This document shows positions 42,282-51,219 of a DNA stretch of 64,000 nucleotides, piece after piece; within the stretch, counting starts at the first letter, position 1; every line of letters starts with the position of its first letter. Both the position numbers and the translations under genes were made by a program. Below the pieces are notes generated by a model. The model did not search any database. It had not been told where the DNA came from and was given only the letters and a program-made list of their open reading frames with translations. The DNA comes from JAXMAO01 sp046350375 (GTDB lineage Bacteria > Planctomycetota > Phycisphaerae > UBA1845 > UTPLA1). The stretch covers positions 248,001-312,000 of the forward strand of contig JAXMAO010000004.1 of assembly GCA_046350375.1 (NCBI GenBank), written 5' to 3'.

Positions 42282-42908
42282 ATGAAAACGGCGCTGGTGC
42301 TGGTTCGGCCGGATGGCGTTCAGCGCGAGTTCTCGCTTGCGCCGGGCGTGACCATTATCGGCCGTGCCGAGCAGTGCACCCTGCGCGTGCCGCTGATGGA
42401 AATCTCGCGCAAGCACTGCGAGCTGAACTCGGTGAACGGCAGCGTGAAAATCCGCGACCTTGGAAGCAGCAACGGCACCTTCGTCAACGGGAAGCGCGTG
42501 CTGGAGGCGCGGCTGTCGCCGGGCGATCGGCTGCGGGTGGGCGCGGTGACGTTCGTCGTGCGAATCGATGGCGAGCCGCGCGACGTTCTGACCGCGCCGC
42601 AGAAGCCCGAAGCGCCCGCAACGGCGCCGAGCGCGCCGCCGGCACCCGCCCCGGTCAAGGCGCCGCCAGCGCCCGCCGCCGCGTCCGCCCCGGCTTCAGA
42701 CATGGAGCTGGAGATGTCGCCCGACCTGGACGAGCTGTCGCCGATGCTCGACGAGCTGTCGCCGGCGGTTCAGCAGGCCTCAGGCGACGCCGAAGCGCTG
42801 GGCGAAGGCGACCTGGAAGTGCTCGACAGCGCCCAGTCCGACAGTTTCTCGGCCTACCTCGAAGAGCTGAACGAGGGCGACGGCGACGACGGCGCGAAAA
42901 AGAAGTAG
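42282..42908 (+). CDS. FHA-domain protein
   Basis: A protein of 208 residues. The N-terminal FHA domain (about 1-95) shows IIGRAEQC, EISRKHCEL and RDLGSSNGTFVNGKRV, the residues that bind phosphothreonine. The C-terminal half is low in complexity: an Ala/Pro linker (about 108-138) and an acidic region with repeats of DELSPMLDELSP. It probably acts as a phosphopeptide adaptor in the cytoplasm. No Ser/Thr kinase gene is in the window. The ATG at 42282 is preceded by only a weak GGGG site. Confidence 0.85.
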   Translation: MKTALVLVRPDGVQREFSLAPGVTIIGRAEQCTLRVPLMEISRKHCELNSVNGSVKIRDLGSSNGTFVNGKRVLEARLSPGDRLRVGAVTFVVRIDGEPRDVLTAPQKPEAPATAPSAPPAPAPVKAPPAPAAASAPASDMELEMSPDLDELSPMLDELSPAVQQASGDAEALGEGDLEVLDSAQSDSFSAYLEELNEGDGDDGAKKK

Positions 42909-42953
42909 CGCGATACGGCCGCAGCCGCGGCTCGCCTCACTCAAGCTCAATAC

Positions 42954-43979
42954 CTAATCGCGTTCTTCGTCGTGCGCGGCACGCTGCAGACGGTCGCGAA
43001 TCGCCCACCACGCGTCGCCGGTCGGCGGAGATTCGACCAGCACGACGTCGACGCCGGCCGCGTCGAGCCGATGGAGCGTGTCGTAGAGCAGACGGGCGTA
43101 TTCGGCCGGCTCGCGCGGCATCGCCTCGATGATCAGCCCCGGCGACGGCGACAGGTCGCGCGGGGTGATGACGAGCACGCCGACGCGATTTCCGGCGGCG
43201 AGTGCGGCGGCCGCGCGGCGCTCCAAATCGCGGTCGCAGCAATAGAGCGCGGCCCGCGGGGCGTAATGACGGTCGAGCATGCCGGGCGCAGGCAGGCCGG
43301 CGGAAGCGTCGCCGAAGGGTGCGCCGGCAATCGGCTGATCGACGAGCGGGCCGGCCAGGGCGGCAATGTCTGACGGAGGAATCGGCCCGGGCCGCAGGAT
43401 CTGCGGCGGCGAGTGCGACAGATCGACGACGGTGGACTCGATCCCGGCGCGGGTCGGTCCGCCGTCGAGGATCAGCGCGACGCGCCCGGCGAGCGCCGCC
43501 CGCACGTGCTCGGCGCGCGTGGGCGAGAGCCGGCCCGAGGGATTCGCGCTGGGCGCGGCAATCGGGCAGTTGGCCGCGCGGAGCAGCGCCAGCGCGATGT
43601 TGCTCGCGGGCACGCGCAGCGCGACGGTACCGCGGCCGGCGGTGACGATGTCGGGCACGACGGAGCGCTTGGGCAGCACGAGCGTGAGCGGTCCGGGCCA
43701 GAATCGCTCGGCCAGCCGGGCGGCAGCAGGGGGCCAGGCGCGCACGAGCGACCGCGCGCCGGCGGCGTCGGCGACATGGACGATGAGCGGATTCTTCGCC
43801 GGGCGGCCCTTGGCGGCGAAGATCGAGGCGACCGCGCGGGCGTCGAGCGCGTTGGCGCCCAGGCCGTAGACCGTTTCCGTGGGAAAGGCGACCAGTTGCC
43901 CGGCGCGGATCAGTTCAGCGGCGCGGCGGATGGTGGCGTCGTCGGGCTGGGCAGGATCGACCGCGATGACGTGCGACAC
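42954..43979 (-). CDS. sua5: L-threonylcarbamoyladenylate synthase (Sua5/YwlC type)
   Basis: A protein of 341 residues, the length of Sua5 rather than the short TsaC form. The YrdC domain has VAFPTETVYGLGANA, KGRPAKNPLIVHV, FWPGPLTLVL and IAAPSANPSGRLSPT; after a linker with PAPGMLDRHYAPRA the C-terminal Sua5 domain follows. It makes threonylcarbamoyl-AMP for the t6A37 modification of ANN-reading tRNAs. The start is GTG at 43979 (MSHVIAVDPAQ), with no good ribosome binding site; the frame stays open upstream without a better start. Confidence 0.92.
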   Translation of the reverse strand: MSHVIAVDPAQPDDATIRRAAELIRAGQLVAFPTETVYGLGANALDARAVASIFAAKGRPAKNPLIVHVADAAGARSLVRAWPPAAARLAERFWPGPLTLVLPKRSVVPDIVTAGRGTVALRVPASNIALALLRAANCPIAAPSANPSGRLSPTRAEHVRAALAGRVALILDGGPTRAGIESTVVDLSHSPPQILRPGPIPPSDIAALAGPLVDQPIAGAPFGDASAGLPAPGMLDRHYAPRAALYCCDRDLERRAAAALAAGNRVGVLVITPRDLSPSPGLIIEAMPREPAEYARLLYDTLHRLDAAGVDVVLVESPPTGDAWWAIRDRLQRAAHDEERD

Positions 43980-44060
43980 GATGAGTTCCAGGCCGGCGTT
44001 GCGGCAGAAGCTACTATATCCTCCCCGAGCGCCCGGCGCGGCCGCCGGGCGGGCGACAGC

Positions 44061-45440
44061 ATGCAAGACCGACAGGCGACAGGCAGGCGGTGGCACCTCT
44101 GGACGCGGCGCGCCGCGATCGGGACGCTCGTGGGCGTGGCGGCGTCGCCGTGGCTGGCGCGGCTGGCGGACGTTCCCATCTCGCGGCCGATCGGCTTTCG
44201 ACTGGTGATGCTCTTCCTGCTGGCGGCGACGGCGCTGTGGTGGAGCGTCGCGGAAGGCTGGCTGTCGGGGCGCGGCGCAGGCGCGGCGTCGCGGCGGTGG
44301 AGCACGGCGTGGCGCACGGCGCTCGCCGGCTGGGCGCTGCTGATGGCTGCGCCGGCGGCGGTGATGCTGGTCAGCGGGCGCGGCATGGCGTTCGTTCGCG
44401 TGCCGATGCCGCTGGCGAGCGTCTTCCAGTTCTGGCACATGCTGGTGGCGCTGGTCGCGGCGGCGGGGGTCGTGGTGGCGCTGCTGGTTGCGGCCGCGCG
44501 GCGGGTGCGAAGGCTCGCGCGCACTTCTCGCCGGCCGGTCGAACCCGACCGCGTCGACGCGCTGACGCGCCGGGCCTGGCTGCGCGGCGCGGTGATACAC
44601 GCGCCGATTGCGATCGTCACGGCCGGCTCGATGGTGGCCGACCGCAATGCCGGCCGCTTCATCGTGCGACAGTTCGAGTTGCCGGCGCCGTGGCTGCCCG
44701 ATCGGCTGCGCGGACTTTCGATCACGCACATCAGCGATCTGCACGTGGGGCGGCTCTATCGGCCGCAGTTCCTGCCGCGGCTGGTGGACGAGGCGAACCG
44801 CCTGGCGGGGGACATCGTGGTGGTCACCGGCGACGTGATCGACTTCTCGAACGACATGCTGCCGCCGTCGATCGCCGCGCTGCGCCAGCTCGAGTCGCGG
44901 CACGGGCGGTTCCTGTGCGTCGGCAATCACGACCTGATGGACAACGGCGCAGTCTACGTTCAGGCCATTCGCACCGCGGGGCTGGACCTGCTGGTCAACG
45001 AGGCGCGGCGGGTCGAAATCGGCGGCGAGCGCGTGACGATCGCCGGGGTCGATTGGCTGCGGCGCTCGGCCGGGCCGGCGGAGCAAGCCGCCTATGCGGC
45101 CGCCGCGCGGGCGGCGCTGGCCGGGCACGACGAGCGTCGCGACGGCCCGTCGATCGTTCTGGCGCATCACCCGCACGCCTTCGACGCGCTCGAGCAGGCC
45201 GGCGCCCGGCTGGTGCTGTCGGGTCATACGCACGGGGGGCAGTTGATGGCGGGCGCTCCGCCGGCCGACGGCTGGGCGACATCGGCGAGCGATCGCGGGG
45301 TGGGGCAGCTCCTGTTTCGCTATCTGCGCGGCTTCTACCGGCGCGGCGCGGCGACGCTGTTCGTGAACTCGGGCGTCGGCAACTGGTTCCCGCTGCGGGT
45401 CAACGCGCCGGCCGAGATCGTGCGGCTGCGGCTGGTGTAG
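44061..45440 (+). CDS. Membrane-anchored metallophosphoesterase
   Basis: A protein of 459 residues. The N-terminal 170 residues have several hydrophobic segments (about 18-38, 45-65, 85-105, 120-145). The calcineurin-like phosphoesterase domain (about 210-459) has ISDLHVGRLY, VVVTGDVIDF, CVGNHDLMDNG, LAHHPHAFD and LSGHTHGGQL, the complete metal-binding set, as in the YkuE/UDP-2,3-diacylglucosamine-like group. The substrate is unknown; cleavage of a phospholipid or lipid-linked phosphate at the membrane would fit. ATG at 44061; divergent from sua5 with 81 bases between. Confidence 0.85.
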   Translation: MQDRQATGRRWHLWTRRAAIGTLVGVAASPWLARLADVPISRPIGFRLVMLFLLAATALWWSVAEGWLSGRGAGAASRRWSTAWRTALAGWALLMAAPAAVMLVSGRGMAFVRVPMPLASVFQFWHMLVALVAAAGVVVALLVAAARRVRRLARTSRRPVEPDRVDALTRRAWLRGAVIHAPIAIVTAGSMVADRNAGRFIVRQFELPAPWLPDRLRGLSITHISDLHVGRLYRPQFLPRLVDEANRLAGDIVVVTGDVIDFSNDMLPPSIAALRQLESRHGRFLCVGNHDLMDNGAVYVQAIRTAGLDLLVNEARRVEIGGERVTIAGVDWLRRSAGPAEQAAYAAAARAALAGHDERRDGPSIVLAHHPHAFDALEQAGARLVLSGHTHGGQLMAGAPPADGWATSASDRGVGQLLFRYLRGFYRRGAATLFVNSGVGNWFPLRVNAPAEIVRLRLV

Positions 45441-45563
45441 CCATTCGGGCGGCCGCTCTCAGGGCTGGCAGGCCGGGTCGGGGCGCAATTGCTGCGCGAT
45501 CGGCGTCGCCAGTGCTGCTGCTGCGGTTCAAATGCCGATGCGATAGCAGTGCTGGGAGGCGGT

Positions 45564-45591
45564 TTGACAGTCGCGCGCTGTTTCCTACAAT
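45564..45591 (+). promoter_or_regulatory. Strong sigma70-type promoter of the TolC-like gene
   Basis: TTGACA at 45564-45569 and TACAAT at 45586-45591 are separated by 16 bases, close to consensus. Transcription would begin near 45598, which favours the ATG at 45617 (or the TTG at 45679) over the ATG at 45602 as translation start. Confidence 0.75.
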
Positions 45592-45616
45592 CCGCCCGCT
45601 TATGTCCGGGGGGCGG

Positions 45617-47530
45617 ATGACAGGCGCACCGGCCAGACCGACGCAACGCCCGCAGACGAGCCAACAGGGACGCCGTACCTTGCGCCGCGAAACACGCCAT
45701 AACATTTTGTTGCCACTTGTCTTAGTGGTGATTCTCGGGGCGGGTTGCGACGGGCCGCACGCCTACGTCAATGAGATTCGCCCGCCGATGGTCCAGCCGA
45801 TCGAACGCACCGGCCCAACCACCAGCGCGCCGGCGCTGATGTCGCTGGATAATTCGAGCCAGCGGATCGCGGGGGCCCAGGCGACCACGCAGCCGTCAAT
45901 CGACGAGATCATCCTGCTCGAGATTCCCGATCCGTCGGCGGCCGAGCAGGTGTACCGGAAGCGAATCGAAATGGGGCGCGGGCGGTTCAGCGATTCGCTG
46001 ATCCGCGAGGCCGAGGCGGTCTATTTCGGCACCCGCGGCGGCGAGCTCGGCGACGAGCGCGGGGCGCTGTCGTACATGCGCGAGATCGAGCGGCCGAAGA
46101 AGGTGCGGCTGAGCCTGTGGGAGGCGATCCGCCGCGCGACGGCCAACAACTATTCGGTACACGCCGAGAGCTATGGTCCGGCGATCAGCACGGCCCAGGT
46201 GGTGCAGGCCGAGGCGGCGTTCGACGCGGCGTTCTTCACCAACCTGAACGGCACGGTCCAGGATCGGCCGACGCCCAGCCCGCTGGTGTTCGGGCGGACG
46301 AACGCGACCGTGTGGCAAACGGGCGTGCGGAAGCTGCTGGCGACCGGCGCGACGGCGACGCTGAGTTTTGAGCTCGATCGCAGCTATCAGAAGCTGTCGG
46401 CCCAGGCGCGGTCGTCGGCGATCAACCCGGCGTACAACGAGATCTTCACGGCCGAGCTGCGGCAGCCGTTCCTGCGAAACTTCGGGATCGACTTCACGCG
46501 CGCCAACATCAACATTCGCAAGAACGAGCGGCGGATCGCGGTCGAGCGGTTCCGCCGGACGCTGATGGACCGGCTGAACGAGACCGAGCGGGCCTACTGG
46601 ACGCTGGCGTTTGCGCGGCGCAACGTGGTGATTACCGCGGAGCTGCTGTCGCAGGCCGAACGGACGCTGTCGCAGGTGATTGCGCGCATCGACTACGACG
46701 CGTACCAGACGCTGCGGGCCAACAGCGAGGCGGCGGTCGAAGCGCGGCGGGCCGAGTACATCCAGGTGAAGAACGCGGTGCTGGATGCCGAAGACGCGCT
46801 CTTGAACCTGCTGAACGATGCGGAGCTGCCGCTGCGGGCCGACGTGGAGTTGATTCCCACCGACGTGCCGACCGCGGTGCCGATCGTGCGCGACCGCTAT
46901 CACGAAATCGAAACGGCGGTGTTTCAGCGGCCGGAAATCAAGGAAGCGCAGTACTCGATCGAGCTGGCCCGGCTGCAACTGGGCGTTGCGAAAAACCAGG
47001 CTTTGCCGCAGCTCGACGGCATCTTCCGCATTACCGCCAACGGGCTGGGTCGCAACGGCGACAAGGCGTTCGACCAGGTCGCCGGGTGGGACTATGCCGA
47101 TGGGTTCGTGGGGCTCGAGTTCCTCTGGAACTTCGCCGAGCGCGCCGAGCGGGCGGGCATTCGGGCGGCGAAGATGGCGGAGTCGCAGTCGGTCTATGTG
47201 CTGAAGCAGACGATCGAGGCGGTCATCACCGACTGTCGCACGCAGTTGCGGGCGCTGAACACCAGCTATGAGTCGGTGCTGCCGAACGCGGCCGCGGTGG
47301 AATCGTCGCGCGAGAATCTGCGCTCCATCCAGGAGCGCGAAGAGCGTAAGAGCCCGGAGCAGCTCAATACCGTCTTGCAGGCCCAGGTTCAGCTTGCGGG
47401 CAACCGGCGCAACCTGCTGCAGGCGCTGACGCAGTACAACCAGGCCATTTCGGCGGTCGAGCGCGCCAAGGGCACACTGCTCGACTACAACAACATCACG
47501 GTCGGCGAGCTGCCGGAAGCGCCCGAGTAG
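45617..47530 (+). CDS. TolC-family outer membrane efflux lipoprotein
   Basis: A protein of 637 residues from the ATG at 45617. A basic N-region precedes a lipoprotein signal with LGAGCDG. A polar region (about 45-155) comes before the outer membrane factor fold, with the two OEP repeats starting about 165 and 400; long coiled segments such as RANINIRKNERRIAVERFRR and AVEARRAEYIQVKNAVLDAE are typical. It would form a trimeric export channel across the outer membrane with inner membrane partners not found in this window. The true start may be an in-frame TTG at 45679 (MRRETRHNILLPL...), which gives a more usual signal length. Confidence 0.82.
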   Translation: MTGAPARPTQRPQTSQQGRRTLRRETRHNILLPLVLVVILGAGCDGPHAYVNEIRPPMVQPIERTGPTTSAPALMSLDNSSQRIAGAQATTQPSIDEIILLEIPDPSAAEQVYRKRIEMGRGRFSDSLIREAEAVYFGTRGGELGDERGALSYMREIERPKKVRLSLWEAIRRATANNYSVHAESYGPAISTAQVVQAEAAFDAAFFTNLNGTVQDRPTPSPLVFGRTNATVWQTGVRKLLATGATATLSFELDRSYQKLSAQARSSAINPAYNEIFTAELRQPFLRNFGIDFTRANINIRKNERRIAVERFRRTLMDRLNETERAYWTLAFARRNVVITAELLSQAERTLSQVIARIDYDAYQTLRANSEAAVEARRAEYIQVKNAVLDAEDALLNLLNDAELPLRADVELIPTDVPTAVPIVRDRYHEIETAVFQRPEIKEAQYSIELARLQLGVAKNQALPQLDGIFRITANGLGRNGDKAFDQVAGWDYADGFVGLEFLWNFAERAERAGIRAAKMAESQSVYVLKQTIEAVITDCRTQLRALNTSYESVLPNAAAVESSRENLRSIQEREERKSPEQLNTVLQAQVQLAGNRRNLLQALTQYNQAISAVERAKGTLLDYNNITVGELPEAPE

Positions 47531-47645
47531 CGCGCAGTTCGGCCCGGCTCGCACGCCGCTTGCGCCGCACGGATGGACCTGCCGGCCGCGAGCGGTTTGT
47601 AACCCTCCACCCGAACAACGATTGCATGCCAACCCGGCGACCGGT

Positions 47646-47675
47646 TTGACGGTCGCTCTGCACGGCGTCTATCCT
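47646..47675 (+). promoter_or_regulatory. Sigma70-type promoter of the oxidoreductase/DAHP synthase operon
   Basis: TTGACG at 47646-47651 and TATCCT at 47670-47675 with an 18-base spacer, followed by GGAGGAG at 47685-47691 before the ATG at 47701. Confidence 0.6.
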
Positions 47676-47700
47676 GCGAATTGCGGAGGAGCGGCGCGGG

Positions 47701-48738
47701 ATGGATCGACTGCGCGTGGTCATTCTGGGTTTGGGCGACGCCGGGCGCCGCTGGCTGGCGGCGGTCCGCGCCCATTCGGCCTATGAACTGGTCGCGGTGG
47801 CCGATCAGAGCCTCGACGTCGCGCAGCCGGTGGCCGAGGCGTGCGGCGTGCCGGCGTATGACGACTATCGCCAGATGCTGGTCGAGCAGTCGCCGGGCGC
47901 GGCGGTGATGGCGGTGCCGCCGTTCGTGGCGGAGCAGTACCTGCCGATCGCGGTGGACGCGGGGGTGGCGGTGCTGAAGGAGACGCCGCTGGCGCGCAGC
48001 TTCGAAGACGCGGTGCGGGTGCTCGGCTGTTTCTACGATGCCCAGGTTCCGCTGGTGGTGGCGGCGCGCTGGCGGTTCGACGCACCGCTGCTGGACGCGC
48101 TGACGGGGCTGCGCGACCTGCCGTCGGTGGTGCACGCGTCGGCGTTCCGGCAGCTGCAGCGCCGGCTCGACTGGCGCGGCGACCTGCGGCGGGCTGGCGG
48201 CGGCGCCCTGCTGGACGTGGGCTACGAGTGCGTCGACCTGGTCGTGCAGACGCTCGGCCTGCCGGGCGATGTCGCGGCGCACCTGGCGCGGGCCTCGGGC
48301 GAGCTGGGCCCGGCCGACACGGAGCAGATCGCGTCGCTGTTCATGCGGTTTGACAGCGGCGCGTCGGCGGCGATCGCGGCGGGCTGGTCGACGCTGGGGG
48401 CCGAGCAGCGGCTGCGCCTCTGCGCGCCGCAGCGCGAGGTGGAGCTGGCCGAGCGGACGCTGTCGGTTCGGCAGCGCGACGGCGACGCGCTGGTCGTGCG
48501 GCGTGCCGACGAGCCGGGCATGCTGGCGACGGTGCTCGAATCGTTCGCGGCGACGGTGCGCGAGAAGCCGGCGGTTTACGCGGGGCGGGCGGCCGACCAG
48601 CTCGCGACGCTGGCGGTGCTCGACGCGGCCTACCTGTCGCACCGGACGCGGATGGCGGAGTCGCCGATCCGGGCCTATGAGCTGGCCGGGTTGCCGCTGC
48701 CGCGGGCGCTGCCCGGGGCAGACCTGGCGGCTCTATAA
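47701..48738 (+). CDS. Gfo/Idh/MocA-family NAD(P)-dependent oxidoreductase
   Basis: A protein of 345 residues. The Rossmann motif VVILGLGDAGRRW is at the N-terminus, AVADQS ends the second strand, and KETPLARS (about 97-104) is the usual KEKPLA-type motif with the Lys near the nicotinamide. The C-terminal half is the typical alpha/beta dimerisation domain with GGGALLDVGYE. These enzymes oxidise or reduce sugars or related substrates; the substrate is not known. ATG with GGAGGAG 9 bases upstream. First gene of an operon with DAHP synthase, a phosphodiesterase and a DUF309 protein. Confidence 0.85.
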   Translation: MDRLRVVILGLGDAGRRWLAAVRAHSAYELVAVADQSLDVAQPVAEACGVPAYDDYRQMLVEQSPGAAVMAVPPFVAEQYLPIAVDAGVAVLKETPLARSFEDAVRVLGCFYDAQVPLVVAARWRFDAPLLDALTGLRDLPSVVHASAFRQLQRRLDWRGDLRRAGGGALLDVGYECVDLVVQTLGLPGDVAAHLARASGELGPADTEQIASLFMRFDSGASAAIAAGWSTLGAEQRLRLCAPQREVELAERTLSVRQRDGDALVVRRADEPGMLATVLESFAATVREKPAVYAGRAADQLATLAVLDAAYLSHRTRMAESPIRAYELAGLPLPRALPGADLAAL

Positions 48739-48739
48739 T
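48734..48739 (+). promoter_or_regulatory. Candidate internal -10 element (TATAAT) before aroF
   Basis: TATAAT overlaps the stop codon of the oxidoreductase gene and lies 24 bases before the aroF ATG at 48764. No -35 match is visible, so this is tentative. Confidence 0.35.
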
Positions 48740-48763
48740 CTGCGGCGGCTCGAGGGAGCGTGG

Positions 48764-49654
48764 ATGTTGCACGGCGTACGCGACGAAGGGGCGCCCGAGC
48801 TTGGCTGGGCCGATGGGGCCCGGCTGGCGGAGAGCTGCCCGCTGGTGGCGAGCTCGGCGGATCGGCGGCGGACGACGATCGAGGTCCGCGGCGAGCGGAT
48901 TGGCGCGGGCGGGCTGACGCTGATCGGCGGGCCGTGTGCGGTCGAGTCGCGCGAGCAGATGGTGCGCGTGGCGGAGCTGCTCGAAGGGCTGGGGGTGCGG
49001 TATGTGCGCGGCGGGGCCTTCAAGCCGCGAACCTCGCCTTACTCGTTCCAGGGGCTGCGCGACGAGGGTCTGCGCCTGCTCGAGGAGGTGCGGCGCGAGT
49101 TCGACCTGCGGATCGTGACCGAGGTGCTCGACGCGGCGACGCTGCCGGCGGTGGCCGAAGTGGCCGACGTGCTGCAGATCGGCAGCCGCAACATGCACAA
49201 CACGGCGCTGCTGGACGCGGTCGGGCGGCTGGGTCAGCCGGTGCTGCTGAAGCGCGGCTACAGCGCGACGCTGATGGAGTGGTTCTCGGCGGCCGAGTAT
49301 GTGCTGGCGCGGGGCAACGGGCAGGTGATTCTGTGCGAGCGCGGCATTCGCACGTTCGAGACGCTGACGCGCAACACGTTCGACGTGTCGGCAATTCCGC
49401 TGGCGCGGCGCCTGACGCATCTGCCGGTGGTGGCCGATCCATCGCACGGCGTGGGGCTGGCGTGGGCGGTGCCGGCGGTGGCGCGGGCGGCGGTGGCGGC
49501 CGGGGCGGACGGGGTGATGATCGAGGTCCATCCGAACCCGGACGAGGCGCTCTCGGACGGGTCTCAGGCGCTGACGTTCGAGACGTTTGCCGAACTGGCG
49601 CCCGAGCTGACGACGCTGGCGGGCGTGCGCGGAGTGGGGCGATCGCGAACGTGA
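48764..49654 (+). CDS. aroF: 3-deoxy-7-phosphoheptulonate (DAHP) synthase
   Basis: A protein of 296 residues of the AroF/KDO8P synthase-like (type I beta) group. Conserved stretches: IGGPCAVES, RGGAFKPRTSPYSFQGL, TEVLDA, LQIGSRNMHNTALL, LLKRGYSATLMEW, CERGIRTFE and VADPSHGVG, which contain the metal and phosphoenolpyruvate-binding residues. It makes the first intermediate of the shikimate pathway, which also feeds MqnA with chorismate. There is no N-terminal ferredoxin-like regulatory domain, only about 50 extra residues. ATG at 48764 with GAGGGAG upstream. Its stop overlaps the next gene by GTGA. Confidence 0.92.
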   Translation: MLHGVRDEGAPELGWADGARLAESCPLVASSADRRRTTIEVRGERIGAGGLTLIGGPCAVESREQMVRVAELLEGLGVRYVRGGAFKPRTSPYSFQGLRDEGLRLLEEVRREFDLRIVTEVLDAATLPAVAEVADVLQIGSRNMHNTALLDAVGRLGQPVLLKRGYSATLMEWFSAAEYVLARGNGQVILCERGIRTFETLTRNTFDVSAIPLARRLTHLPVVADPSHGVGLAWAVPAVARAAVAAGADGVMIEVHPNPDEALSDGSQALTFETFAELAPELTTLAGVRGVGRSRT

Positions 49655-50148
49655 CGGTTGGAATTCTCTCTGACAGCCACGGCGACGCGGCGACGACGGG
49701 CCGGGCCGTCGCGCTGCTGGAAGCGCGCGGCGCGACGGCGCTGTTTCACTGCGGGGACGTCTGCGCGCTGACGGTGCTCGACGAGCTGGTCGGCCGGCCG
49801 GCGTGGTTCGTATGGGGCAACTGCGATCAGCCGACGGCCGAAACGCGGCGCTACGTCGAGCGCGTCGGGCTGACGTGGCCGCAGTCGCCGGTGCGGGTGA
49901 CGCTGGCGGGCCGGTCGATCGCGCTGCTGCACGGTCACGAGCCGGAGTTCGACGCGGTGGTGTCGGGCGGTGAGTGCGACTATGTGTTCTGCGGTCACAC
50001 GCACGTGCGGGCCGACGTGCGCGTCGGGCGGACGCGGGTGGTCAATCCCGGGGCGCTGCACCGGGCGCGCAAGAAGAGCGTGGCGCTGCTCGACCTGTCG
50101 CGCGATGCACTCGAGTTCCTGAATCTGTCGGGCGAGCGGCTGTCATGA
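49651..50148 (+). CDS. YfcE/MJ0936-type metallophosphoesterase
   Basis: A protein of 165 residues with GTG start overlapping the aroF stop (GTGA). The calcineurin-like metal motifs are all present: LSDSHGD, HCGDVC, WGNCDQ, LLHGHE, CGHTHVRAD and VNPGAL. This small family hydrolyses cyclic or simple phosphodiesters in vitro; the physiological substrate is unknown. The tight overlap with aroF and with the DUF309 gene shows co-translation. Confidence 0.88.
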   Translation: MTVGILSDSHGDAATTGRAVALLEARGATALFHCGDVCALTVLDELVGRPAWFVWGNCDQPTAETRRYVERVGLTWPQSPVRVTLAGRSIALLHGHEPEFDAVVSGGECDYVFCGHTHVRADVRVGRTRVVNPGALHRARKKSVALLDLSRDALEFLNLSGERLS

Positions 50149-50600
50149 GCGCGGCGTCGCGGCACGGACTGTCGCTGGTCGACGAGCGGCGCGGTTTCCA
50201 TTCCGGCCTGGCGCTGTTCAACGCGGGGGAGTTCTTCGAGGCGCACGACGCGTGGGAGGAGATCTGGAGCCAGGTGCAGGATCGGCGGCGCGAGCGGTTC
50301 TACCGCGGGCTGATTCGCGCGGCGGTGACGCTGGAGCTGCTGCGGCGCGGGCGGGCGGTCGGCGTGCGGCAGGTGTTCGTGTCGTGCCTCGAGGAGTGGG
50401 AAGGTCTGCCGGACGGCTTCATGGGGCTGGATCGGCCGGCGTTTGTCGCGCGGCTGAGACATGCGATCGAGCCGGCGATTACGGACCTGGAGACGCGCCA
50501 CGTGCAGATCGACCCGGGACGGCTGTTTGCGATTGAGCTGCTGTACGACCCGTTCGAATCGCCCCGAAACGGCGAAGGGACGGCTGGCGCTTCCGGCTGA
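50145..50600 (+). CDS. DUF309 family protein
   Basis: A protein of 151 residues whose ATG overlaps the stop of the phosphoesterase gene (ATGA). ALFNAGEFFEAHDAWEEIWSQ (about 25-45; 20-residue signature with FxEAHDxWE) and FYRGLIRAAVTL define the helical DUF309 family. Its function is unknown; the conserved Glu, His and Trp residues could bind a metal or small molecule. Last gene of the four-gene operon beginning at 47701. Confidence 0.85.
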   Translation: MSAASRHGLSLVDERRGFHSGLALFNAGEFFEAHDAWEEIWSQVQDRRRERFYRGLIRAAVTLELLRRGRAVGVRQVFVSCLEEWEGLPDGFMGLDRPAFVARLRHAIEPAITDLETRHVQIDPGRLFAIELLYDPFESPRNGEGTAGASG

Positions 50601-50777
50601 CGTGGAGTCGAATGAAGCCGGGCGCAGGTTGTCGAAGTGCGTGTTGGACGGCGAGGCGGCCGGCGCGAGCTTCGGCATCTGTGGCCATGTTGCAGGGAAA
50701 TGGGCGAGGCTGCGGAGTCATGCTGCTCTGGGTGGGTACAATCAGATGACGACCTGCTGACTGCTGGCGGAGCCTGC

Positions 50778-51167
50778 ATGAACGCGCGCATGTCAGTCGT
50801 GCTATTCATCGCTGTTCCGTTGACCTCGTGCGGGGCGCCCGCACGGACGCACGAAAGCCCGCGCCCGGCAACGGCCGGTGAACTCTGCGACGCACTGAAG
50901 TCTCACCTTCGGTCTGCGAAAGCGGGGATCATTCGTGGCGACTTGGTAGTTCCGTCGCGGTCGGAAATCTGCGGCGACTCAGAGCTCCGGCGGGGGTTGC
51001 GGGATGATGCTCCGCCAGAGTTCAGGCTCTATTTCGCAAACGGGGCGCGGTTCGTGGGTTTCATTCGCTTGCAGGTCATCGATGGCAAGTTAGTTAATGT
51101 GACTTTTCAAGAAGGCAGTTTCGAGGTGCGGACGGGGCGGGAGTGCCACATCGAGCGCCTGGAATGA
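50778..51167 (+). CDS. Putative lipoprotein, unknown function
   Basis: A protein of 129 residues. The ATG at 50778 has GGAG 5-6 bases upstream and opens a lipoprotein signal MNARMSVVLFIAVPLTSCG (C19). The mature part ends with beta strands such as ARFVGFIRLQVIDGKLVNVT and SFEVRTGRECHIE, and contains two further Cys. I recognise no family. Composition is lower in GC than the upstream operon, and two more small envelope genes of the same kind follow. Confidence 0.55.
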   Translation: MNARMSVVLFIAVPLTSCGAPARTHESPRPATAGELCDALKSHLRSAKAGIIRGDLVVPSRSEICGDSELRRGLRDDAPPEFRLYFANGARFVGFIRLQVIDGKLVNVTFQEGSFEVRTGRECHIERLE

Positions 51168-51219
51168 TGTGGCAAGTCGGCGCGGTACCATCTCGGCGCG
51201 AATCGCTGCGGGGCGGCTG

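Noticed and set aside
44090..45616. An extension of the TolC-like frame back to 44090
   Set aside because: That part is the wrong frame of the metallophosphoesterase gene; a near-consensus promoter at 45564-45591 and the lipoprotein signal show the real start is after it.
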